Assembly: GCF_030272615.1 (NCBI RefSeq)
Contig: NC_081410.1
Coordinates: 228,814,915 to 228,878,914 of the forward strand
Length of the DNA stretch: 64,000 bases
Source: Cryptomeria japonica
Lineage: Eukaryota > Streptophyta > Pinopsida > Cupressales > Cupressaceae
Reading direction: 5' to 3'
Part shown: positions 35,420 through 44,902 of the stretch, in pieces
How the letters are laid out: each line of letters starts with the position of its first letter
Numbering within the stretch: the stretch's first letter is position 1
Program-made: the position numbers and the translations under genes
Notes under the pieces: model-generated
Seen by the model: only the letters and a program-made list of their open reading frames with translations
What the model was told of the DNA's origin: nothing
Databases searched by the model: none

Positions 35420-36754
35420 ATGGCAAGTTCAACTCCAAGGGCAACCCCAAAGTCAGGAAGACAAAGAGATAAAGCATGGAAATATGGGATTGCAGGAAGC
35501 AAAACAGGGGAGGTCACTTGCACCGAATGTACAAAATGGATGACTAGTGGAATCAATAGATTAAAATACCACCTTGTACAAATACCTGGATATGGTGTGG
35601 AGGCATGCCCCAAATCAACTCCTGAAATTATTAGAGAGATGAAGGCCATTCTTGCTGAGAATGATATGCATAAGGAAGAAAGGCAAAAAACAAGAGAAGC
35701 CATGGCAGCTGCAATGAATCCCACATTGTCCACTTCGAGTCCCATTGGTCACACTTGGGGTCGTCAATCACTTTCATCTTTTGGTGACAATGAGGGTGAG
35801 GCTAGTGGCACTCCTGTTAGATCAAACCCTAATTTTTTTGTACCATGCAATGTTCCAGGTGCACAACCTTCACTTGAAGGTACAGGATGGAATAAAGAGA
35901 AGCATGAACAAGTACGGATAGCAGCTTCAAACTTTTGGTTTTACAATAATCTATCTTTCAATGCAGCAAACAATGTGTATTGGGAAGGTTTTGTTAATGC
36001 AGTAACAGTTGCGGGTAAGGGGTTTAAGGCCCCAACAGGTCATGACTTCAGTGGGCCATTGCTAGAGAAAGTTGTGCAAAATACACAAGGTGTGGTTGAT
36101 GATCAGAAAAGGTATTGGAAGAGAAAAGGATGCAGCATTTTATCTGATGGATGGACAGATGGACGAAATAGGACTCTTCTCAACTTCTTGGTGGCTTCAA
36201 ATGGTGCAATGGTATTCATAAAGTCTGTTGATGCCTCAAATGAAATAAAAAATGCAGAGACTTTGTGTAATCTGTTGGATGGTGTGGTTCAGGAAGTTGG
36301 AGTTGAGAATGTTGTCCAAATTATCACGGACAACGCAGCTGCATATGTATCTGCAGGTAGAATGCTTATGGAGAGGCATCCTTCGATTACATGGAGTCCT
36401 TGTGCTGCACATTGCTTGGACTTGGTGCTAGAGGACATTGGGAAGATTGGATGGGTAAAGAAGGTGGTTGAATATGCAAGAAGTGTCACCAAATTCATCT
36501 ACAACCATACTTCGGTGCTTGCTTTGATGAGAAAACACACAAATGGCAAGGACCTTGTGCGACCTAGAGTGACACAATTTGCTAGCCACTTCATCACTTT
36601 GCAGAGCATTCTTAGTGCCATTCCTCATCTTAAGCAGATGTTTGTGTCAGATGCTTGGTTGGGGTCTGCATACTCCAAAAGACCTGAAGCAGAGAAGATT
36701 GTGAGCATTGTTTTTGAAGAAGGGTTCAATAAAAGTGGAGAGGAGTTGACTGCG
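35420..36754 (+). pseudogene. hAT transposase N-terminal exon (BED finger and DUF659 core), truncated element
   Basis: 445 open codons starting MASSTPRATPKSGRQRDKAW. A BED-type zinc finger (CTECTKWMTSGINRLKYHL) is followed by the DUF659/RNase H-fold core: GCSILSDGWTDGRNRTLLNF, ENVVQIITDNAAAYVSAG and SPCAAHCLDLVLEDIGKI. The exon ends at TGCG|GTAAGT. It contains no stop or frameshift, so it is far better preserved than the copy at 6998-9674, but the last third of the protein with the dimerisation domain is missing. It runs without introns where the other copy has three. Confidence 0.9.
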
Positions 36755-36871
36755 GTAAGTAACAAACACAAAAGTAAAGTTTATACAATCTTGTCTATTT
36801 GCTGATTTTATTTTTTAGGGGTTGATTTTGTACTAATTTAAAATTTGTTTTCATTTTTTTAGGTGACAGAA

Positions 36872-37907
36872 TATAATGTCCCCTAGCTGATCTATTTCAA
36901 CATATTAAAATTGATTAATATGCTTCAATTAGTTATTAACAAGTGCTTATCTATTTTCCTCATTAGATGATTAATATCATTATTAATATAGATATCAGAC
37001 CTTGTTACTACTTCAGTTTTAAGGGAGAAGGGTTTACGTATGTTACCAAAACGCTTAGAGACCAACTACAATAGATTCCCTCAAAGTTTACAGATCCAAG
37101 CCCTTCAATATCTTGGGTCTATAGCCTCAAGGCTTATGGGTCGCTGATCCCCACCCTATCTTGGGACTTAACCTATTGCTTGGATTTAGACTGCCCCTCT
37201 TTGGAACATCTCATCCCCATCTTCTTAAATACTGACAGTAATAACATGATTTAAACTATAAGTACACTAACTTCTCATGTATTATAAATATATATGAAAT
37301 TAAGTATGACTGTCATACATATTGCAGTTTATAACAATATTATTACTAGATTCTGCATAACTACTTTATCAGGCTTCATATACTAAGCATATATATTAAG
37401 CACATCCGCATGCATACCACCAAGAACACAAACGTTACTGCCTGTAACTTGATAACAATTCTGATCTGATCTGATCAATGGTGATGTCACTAGATGCTTT
37501 TGATTCCTTCCCTTTATATCTCTCAATTTGAGGGAGAGGTCACACCTCTTCATCATATATGCCCTTTGGCAAGAGACAAACCCTTTCACCATTAGCACCC
37601 TTTGAAAGAGTGCAACTCTTCATTATTTCTACCCTTTGAAAGGGACACAACCTTTCATAATCAGATCTGCACTTCTCATTTCCAAATTATCCCCCCCTCT
37701 CAAATGAGGTTTTCTTCTCCCTTTTATATCTCATTGTTGAGGGAGTCACAACTTTTCCTTTCATGTCTTTTGACTTTTCATTTACTTAATTGATTTTTAA
37801 TTAATCATATTTAATTAGATTATTTTATATTTTAATTTAATTTTTAATGTTTTAATTTTATTATTATCATTTATTATTAAATTCTATTTCAAAGTGGGGA
37901 CATTACA
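36872..37907 (-). repeat. 1036-bp LTR with TGTAATGTCCCC-type ends
   Basis: Bounded by TATAATGTCCCC (one change from TGTAATGTCCCC) and GGGGACATTACA, so the two LTR ends are complementary over about 12 bases. The sense-strand end at 37907 follows a polypurine tract, which makes this a 3' LTR of a minus-strand element. A TATAAAAGGG promoter-like motif lies near 37725 on the minus strand. A truncated relative is at 30203-31250. Confidence 0.85.
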
Positions 37908-38157
37908 GTCCACCTCTCCCAAATTTGCTTGTCCTCAAGCAATGTCGATTTTAACTTTCTCAAACTAAGTCATCTAAAAATATGAATTAAAAACACAGAG
38001 CTTAAAAATGAAAAACACAAAGCTTGCACATGTATAATTGCAAACACAAAGCATACACGTGAATACACGTATTGTCAGATTTCTTCTTATTGACTAGAAT
38101 GATTCAATGATTCATCTTTACCCTGTAGGATGGCAGGATCATAGCTCTGATATCATT
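37908..38157 (-). other. Short internal remnant: PBS, leader and polypurine tract
   Basis: On the minus strand the sequence TGATATCAGAGC (38155-38144, near initiator-Met PBS) follows the 383-bp LTR. After about 200 bp comes TTGAGGACAAGCAAATTTGGG then GAGAGGTGGAC, a polypurine tract of the kind preceding gypsy 3' LTRs, directly before the 1036-bp LTR. Only about 250 bp separate PBS and polypurine tract, with no coding sequence. Confidence 0.75.
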
Positions 38158-38540
38158 TGTAATGTCCCCTATTTGGTTCAAGATAGTTTTAACCGTAAGT
38201 AATCGATTTCCAATATATTTATAACTTAACTAAATTGATTAGGAGACAAAACTATCTTAATATGAAAATCAAGGGCCGGTGAAATTCCACATTCCAGTAA
38301 TATCCAAAGCAAATCAAACGTTCAGGTCGTCGAAAGTAAGTCTCCTTGTGATTCCAGCAAAATCACATCGTACTGCAAAGAGCTTATCCACACGTAGAGA
38401 CCCTACATACAAGAACCTTGGAGTTACTCCGATTGATCCTTCGGCAAGATCTTCAGTAGCCGGGAAACTTTGGTCAAGAGAGGATAAGATACCTTGGTAT
38501 TTTATTCTGTGTTCGCATGTGCATGAAAAACACATCAACA
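38158..38540 (-). repeat. 383-bp LTR with PBS
   Basis: On the minus strand it runs TGTTGATGTG...GGGGACATTACA, followed by the PBS-like sequence. It does not align with the 1036-bp LTR except for the terminal GGGGACATTACA. It is inserted immediately after the RT N-terminal block of the second gypsy element (KKKDGT). Confidence 0.75.
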
Positions 38541-40652
38541 GGTCCCATCCTTCTTCTTCACCAGCACAACTGAAGAAGCAAAGGGACTAGAACTTGATCT
38601 AATCAATCCCAAGTCCAGAAGTTCCCTGATGGTCTTCTCTATCTCGTCTCTGTAGGCCTTAGGATGGCAATAGGGAGTGGTCATGACTGGTTTTGCTCCC
38701 TCTTATAATTCTATCACATGCTCAAAGCCTCTATCAGACAGTACACCAGGTGGTATATCACCAAACACCACCCCATGCTTGTCTAAAATCTGTTGTATAT
38801 CAATGTGATAAGTTTTGTCATCCTAAGATGAAGGTGCTTTGGATGAAATAAAGCACTATGTAGCCCAAAGGATATCTCTGTGCCTGATAATAGTCTCCAT
38901 CCTGTGAGAAGAAACCTCCTTGGGGCGTCCATCCGACAATGCCCTCAATATTCTCTTCTTACCATCAGCTAAGAACTCCAATTGCATCCTGCGGTAATCA
39001 ATGACATATCTGCAAATCCTCTGTAACCACTGCATACCAATAGCTGTATCATAATCCTCTAATGGCAAAACATAAAAGTCTTCCGTCAACATGTAGTCTC
39101 CCATCTAGATACTAAGCTGAGGAATCCTCCTGGTACATCCTGACACTGCACCATCTGCAACCTTCACACCAAATCCTGAGAATTCCTCTGTCTACAACCC
39201 ACGTTTCTCTATCAGGTGCTAATCAATAAAATTATGGGTTGCTTCAATATCTACTAAACACACTACATGCTACCCCTAAATAGTTCTCTTCAATTTGAAG
39301 TCGTGGAACTTAGGATAACTCGAGAGAGTGGCCATGGTGACATTGGTCGTAGCCTGTGCATTAGTAGAATCAAGTTCTATCTGTGGCGGCTCAATATGCA
39401 CTCCCTCATCATCAGTGTCATGTATGTGCTCATCCTCCACATCTGAGCTCACCTCAATGAGATGGGCTTCTCCTTTGCCAAGGCATCTGTGACCCGATTC
39501 CCAAGGTTCCTTACAGGTAAAACACAGTTTCTTTCTCCTCAATTCATTCCTAGACTCCTGATCAATCTTAGGAGAAGATGTGTTCCCCTTCTGTGGATTA
39601 AAAGGCTTTTGGAAGGGTTTGGAGTTCCTGGGAAAGTTTTTGTTTTGCTGAAAAGTGGAGGGTGGAGGTGTGGTGTCCAAGTCCAAAGTAAGTTGTATAG
39701 CCTCTTGCAAAGTCTTAGGCTTCAAAGCCTTGACTAAACCACAGTATCTCTCCTAAAGACCCTCTATGAAAAGCATCACTACCCTCGTATCGGGCATCTC
39801 GGGAACCATCACTGCTATACGCTGAAATTTGTTAATATACGACTCCACATGTCCTGACTGTTTCAGAGGAGCTAAATCCCTGTAGTAAAGTTCCACATCT
39901 TTCCTATCAAACCTGGCAATCAGTCTCTCTGTGAACTCTGGGTATGAATGAATAAGGGCATGCTTCTGAGTGACCAATCCATGGTGCCACCAATCATAGG
40001 CAACACCCTCCAAATGCAAGACAGCAAACTGAATGGCTTCATTTTCAGCCATGGGTTTCAAAAATAGGTATATGTCCAACTTATGAACCCACACTAGTGC
40101 ACTAGTGGAGCCACTGCCATCAAAAGTGGATAAGGTCAGCTTATAAGTAGCTTTCTTCAGATCATTATTCCCCTTCTGTCTAGGTCCCCTGTCATTTTGT
40201 CCTCTCATGGAATCACGGCATTGCATACAATATTGATGCAAGGGAATTGCATCTCTGACATGTGCTAGAAGTCGAGCCCACTCATCGTTGGCAGCCATAA
40301 CTGTATATTGGAAAGTGATTCCATTATGTGGATCAGCCAGAGGGAGCATACACCTGTCAATTGTCCTCGTATGGGTCCTGTCTCTCCGTGGTGAGATGGA
40401 TGTGCTTCCCAGGGAAGATGGAGTCATACTACTGCCACGACTCCCTGCAGTTGAAACTCTCCTGCTATGACTCATGCGCCTTCCTCTGCGATTCCCTAAA
40501 TCCATCCTATCCAATGTGTCATGTAGCCTATTAATTGCCTGAACAATCCTTGGTTGTGATTTAGCCAGGTTCCTCATGATCTCATCATGATTGAGCGGGT
40601 TTTGTCTTTCCTGTCTGGGAGGGCTCCTTTGTCCTTCTAGAATATCACTCAT
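38541..40652 (-). pseudogene. Gag, protease and N-terminal RT of the second gypsy element
   Basis: One minus-strand frame with several stops. The gag N-terminus MSDILEGQRSPPRQERQN and core (LSTFDGSGSTSALVWVHKL, EGVAYDWWHHG, RLIARFDRKDVELYYRDL) break at TAG 39753. The frame continues to a CCHC knuckle (CFTCKEPWESGHRC). The protease reads VDIEATHNFID where VDSGATHNFID is expected, so the catalytic Asp stays but Ser-Gly is lost. The next block, LEDYDTAIGMQWLQRI, is the usual protease C-terminal part. The RT start (PYCHPKAYRDEIEKTIREL, then SSPFASSVVLVKKKDGT) is cut at 38541 by the 383-bp LTR. Confidence 0.88.
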
Positions 40653-40785
40653 ATTAGTCTCAAAGGTGGTTCAGTGACAAAATTCAAATCCACTCTACAT
40701 CTCCTGCGTGTGTAAAACCTGTAGGTACCAAATCTGTCCTAAAGCATAGAATTTCTCCGATGACCCTCAGGCTGGCAGGGTCATC

Positions 40786-40797
40786 ACTCCGATACCA
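40786..40797 (-). other. Primer-binding site of the second gypsy element
   Basis: TGGTATCGGAGT on the sense strand, one base after the LTR end, similar to the initiator-Met tRNA complement. Confidence 0.75.
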
Positions 40798-40798
40798 C

Positions 40799-42188
40799 TA
40801 AAAGATGCCAACCACTGATAAAAGCAATCTGATTTAGTTTTCTGATTCTGATCTCTTTGGCCAGCAATAGGGGAATTTGGTTTTATATTTTTGTTTTTGA
40901 GGTTTTATGTTTTTTTTGTGTTTTTGCAAAGTATATACCTTGGGAATTCGGCAATGCAATCGAATAACAATGATAAAACATGAACTAATGACTGAAACTA
41001 AATTTTCAGATTGACTGATTTTACAACAGCAATTAACAAATACCAATGAATAATGGAATTCAACAATGTTATGCCAAAATTGGCCTACCAGGAGTCCAAC
41101 ACCTTGCCTGGAGGGCTTCTTTATTGACTTAAATGAATCCAATTGCTGCTGCAGGAGCTTCCAGAGAGTCCTAACTGAATATGTTTTATTCTCCTAGATA
41201 AAAAAAATCAAAAACAAATCTTGCAAGAATACATGAAACTGCTACTATTTCCTTCAAGCTCCCAGGAGACTTGACTGAAATTGGTCAATTTTCCCCATTG
41301 AATTCCTCATATCTCTCACCAAAATTATCATAAGCCTGAAAGAGTTATTTATTTCCTTATTCCTAATGCTGACAATGGAATTTATGCAAAAGAACCAACT
41401 GCAAACCCTCCAAATTATTTTATATGAATTCCAGGCAAGAAAGAATGGTACGGCTGGCCCTAGGTGATGTAATTTTGTACTTTGGAAGCCACAACCTGCT
41501 GAAAAATGTTGGGGAAGTGTTCAGATCTGTGGGTTCAACCCTGCCAAAGCTGCAAATGTGAATTCTCCTGCTATTTGTCACTTCTAACACCGAATTTCTA
41601 ATCCCAATAATGTCATACAAGAGCCAGAAGTGTGGGGTTTCGTCCACACTACCCAAATTTGGGAGGGATCTCATCCTCCAATGGCTGCCAAGCTAAATCG
41701 TGCTGGTTGCAGACCTGTAATTCTCCAAATGGAAGCAAAAACAATAATCAAGAATACCCCAAAATGTACATACTATGCCTCCTTAAGCAAATCGAACCCC
41801 TAAAGGCATCAAAAGAAGATTCCTTGGAATCTTTTCTCCTCCAAGAAGTGGCACCAACTTGAGGGGTCTTAATAATGAACATATCACCACCTTTTAAGTT
41901 ATTAAAATTCGCCTAGGAAGGTGTGCAAGGGACTTTTAATATAAAGTCATGTATTAGATGAAGTAACTTATAAGTTACTTTTATTTATTTTCTCCAAATT
42001 TAGAAAAAGTAACTCTATAACTTAATATTATAAAGTTTTATTATAAATGGCCCACCAAAGTAATATTTGTCTAACTATAGGTCCCCTTTGGCTACCCAAA
42101 CATCTCCATACTCTAAACTTCACCTGTGGAGATGGGTGTCAGGTGAATTTTACACACATGGATAGAACTAGAGAATGGGGACATTAGA
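40799..42188 (-). repeat. 5' LTR of the second gypsy element
   Basis: About 1390 bp, complete. Its inner 957 bp match 33917-34876. The outer end is set by the TTTTC target duplication next to GGGGACATTAGA. Confidence 0.85.
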
Positions 42189-42310
42189 TTTTCTTTTCCG
42201 TTTCTCTTAAACTTGTCTGTGTCTAAAATAACTTAGAATGAATGAATAAGGACAAGTGTTGAATATGGGTGAACTAAGAAGGTTAGGCCTTGTTGTGACC
42301 TATTTCACAC

Positions 42311-42334
42311 ATCACCCCATTGCAAATGGGGACC
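42311..42334. repeat. Small palindrome near the presumed LTR start
   Basis: CCCCATTGCAAATGGGG: 7-bp arms with a 3-base loop, 25 bases inside the presumed TG terminus. It includes an ATGCAAAT-like octamer on one strand. Confidence 0.7.
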
Positions 42335-42889
42335 CCCTGTTTTTTTTGGCTTTTTAGGGTTTTGTTCTTAGTTCTGCAATTTCATTAAGTCTTTTCATTT
42401 AGAGTTTAAGATTAGGGTTTTTGAACGGTTTTCCGAGCCAAGTAGAGAATTATTGGTCAGAACAGTGTTTGAACATTGTCAAAGTGCTTAGAAGGTCTGA
42501 AGGACGAAGATCGCAATTGCTTTGGGTCATTTCTGACAACTTTCTATTTTTAGGAATTTTGGTTTTTTTCTAAATTTAGAAAGTTTTGTTTTTTGCACTT
42601 TGGGACCAATACAAGAAGCGGCTTTTTGGCTTGTTTTTTGTTTTTTTGCTTTTTGCTTTTTTCAGCATTTTTTAAAGTAGGATTGGGGTTTTGTTCTTCG
42701 GGTCATATGATCAATGCCCATGTTGTCAAAATTGAAAAATTATGTCTCTAAGTGTAAAAAGCAAGGAAAAAACCCTAATCTAGGGTTTTGTTCCAGATGA
42801 TCCAGGTATGAACATGGCAAATCAGACTTCCGACATGGCAATTTGAATGAAAATGGTTTGAAAGAGCAAGCATGTTAGCAAGGTCAAAT

Positions 42890-44060
42890 TCGCCCAAGGA
42901 CAAGGATGGCTAACACCTTCCAAAGTCAGCCCACGCCAAGCATAAGATGGATGTCCAAGGCTGCTCAAAGTCCGCCCAAGGCATGAGGAGACTTGTCCAA
43001 ACAACTTCAAATCCCGCCCTAGCTCTTGACAATTGATGAATGAAGTCCACCCTTGGCTAGACTTTCTTGAAGTCCGCCCATGAAGAAATCAAGAAAGGCA
43101 AGATAAAGCATGGCAATTGATGAGTCAAGTTCGCCTTGCCCTGGAAAGCATGAAGTCCACCCAACTAAGGTGTGGACATCCAATGAAGTTCAAGGTCCGC
43201 CAAGGCACAAAGAAGAACATCCAAAAGTTCATGAACTCCGCCAAGAAGTTAAGAAGGATGTCCAATGCACTCCAAAGTCCGCCCTAGGCACTTGAAAGGA
43301 TGTCTAAACAATGTCAAACTCCGCCCTACCCAAGCAAGAGCAAACATGTCAAAGACAAAGCCAAGTCCTCCATGCCAATGAAGCTCCAAGTCCGCCATGT
43401 CTAAGGTAGCACAAAGTCCGCCCTAGTGGAGTATGTTCTAATGAACCTCCAAGTCTGCCCAAGCTTGGAAAAGCATAAAAGAATGGCAAGAAGAAAATTG
43501 TCCTAACATCCATGAAGTCCGCCCATGCTAGATAGAAGATGGCAAAGACAATGTAAACTCCGCCTAAGGAGATAAAAGAAGAAAGCATGGCAAAAAGGTC
43601 TCCAAGTCCGCCTATGATGAAAGAAGATTGTCCAAACAAAGACAAAAGTTCGATCAAGCACATAAAAATCATGGCATATGCAAGATAAAGTCTACCCTCA
43701 TAAAGATATGGCAAGAAAGACTCTAAGTCCGCCCAAACAAGAAAAGATGGCCAAACACTTAGGCAAGTTAAAACAACGTCCAAAGAGACTCCAAGTTCAC
43801 CTAAAGGAAAAGTAAAGGGTTTTGACACAAAGCAAAGTTTGCCAAGCAAGACATGGAGAAAGAAGTTAAGATGAATGTCCAAACATTCATAAGCCAAAGA
43901 TGTCCAACGCACTTCAAAGTCCGTTCAAGGAGAAATTAAATAAATTTTGCCGAGATGAATTACACAAGGTTTAGAAGTTGGCAACACATGGACCTTCCAA
44001 GTTTGCCTAGGCATAAATGGAATATGTGAAGATGCCTAAACAAGATGAAAAAATTCGCCC
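42890..44060 (+). repeat. Degenerate AAGTCCGCCC motif array
   Basis: About 25 copies of AAGTCCGCCC or close variants (AAGTCCGCCCATG, AAACTCCGCC, AAGTTCGCC) at irregular 25-60 bp spacing, embedded in GCATGGCAAG/AGATGTCCAA-like filler that also recurs. All copies are in the same orientation. It is not a strict tandem repeat. On the minus strand it creates a long, hydrophobic, spurious ORF (43912-43349). Confidence 0.8.
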
Positions 44061-44902
44061 ATGATTTGAAGATTAGACATGAAGATGATCAACTTGCCAT
44101 GACGAGGAAAGAAAAATAGCTAGAGGAATAATAAATTTGACAAAATAGCACATGAAATCAAGGGTCAATCAAACAAACGGGTTGGAAAAATTAAACTTGA
44201 CACAGAATATTTTTAAATATTTTTCAACACTTAGAATTATTTTCGAAAATTCAAAAAAAAATCGTTTTGAGAGAAAGATCTAGAAGATTGTTTGCTTTTT
44301 TTAAGCTAAGGATGGATTCTTGAGAGAATAAAATTTTCGATTTTGGAAAAAGATAAAACATTAAAACACAAAAAAATCAAAAAAAATCAAAAAAAACATG
44401 GAGCTCCTAAAATTAAAATTCTTAACACTCTATATTTTCAACCAGTCACTTTCAAATTCATTATTAGGTTGAAAGTTTGGAGTGCAATTGAGAAGAAGTT
44501 TTCTCTCTCTCAGATTTTGCGGAAATCGATTTTCAAGAAGGAATTTTGAAGAATTAAAATTTTTCTAAGTGTTGGAAGTCAAAAACAAAGTGCTTTTTTT
44601 GAGTTTAAGACAACTTTCAGAATTGAAGGTAGATTTCAGTCATAAAAGCAATTTCAAAGACCCAAAATCTGAATTCGATTGAATTCTTTCACCTTTCTGT
44701 CTTATTTCTCACAAATTTATCGATTTCATGGCCAAATTCTTTACTTTCAATCTGCTTTTTCACAGAAATTTAGCTTTTTGACAAGCTGAAAGTGAAATTT
44801 TCAAGTAAAAGGGTTCAAAATCAGAGTCAAAGTCTTCAATTTTCTCAAATATAATATTGGATTTTCATGTGTATTGCAGGAGTACCTTCTAGAAAAGCTC
44901 AA

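Larger units (their letters stand above)
34877..36871 (+). mobile_element. 5' half of a hAT transposon inserted in the gypsy LTR
   Basis: Begins with the terminal sequence CATAGTTTTAAAACTCG at 34877, exactly where LTR similarity ends, then GC-rich subterminal repeats, a 5' UTR with an intron (about 35177-35418, CTAG|GTAAGG to AAATCAG|CA), and the transposase. The 3' half is lost at 36871, where a retrotransposon LTR begins just after the exon start GTGACAGAA (Val-Thr-Glu, the same exon start as at 8653 in the other copy). The 8-bp target site would be ATCAAGAA at 34869-34876; the far copy is not present. Confidence 0.85.
33917..42188 (-). mobile_element. Second Ty3/gypsy retrotransposon, 3' half replaced by nested elements
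   Basis: Flanked by the identical 5-bp duplication TTTTC (33912-33916 and 42189-42193). 5' LTR 40799-42188, PBS 40786-40797, gag-protease-RT start 40652 down to 38541, and a partial 3' LTR 33917-34876. RT beyond its N-terminal block, RNase H, integrase and the rest of the 3' LTR are gone. In their place lie a half hAT element, a 1036-bp LTR, a short leader and a 383-bp LTR. The outer TG of the 5' LTR is mutated (ACATTAGA for ACATTACA). Confidence 0.82.

Noticed and set aside
43349-43912. Minus-strand 187-codon hydrophobic ORF resembling a membrane protein
   Set aside because: It is the complement of the AAGTCCGCCC motif array; hydrophobicity follows from the repeat composition, and no start context or homology was seen.
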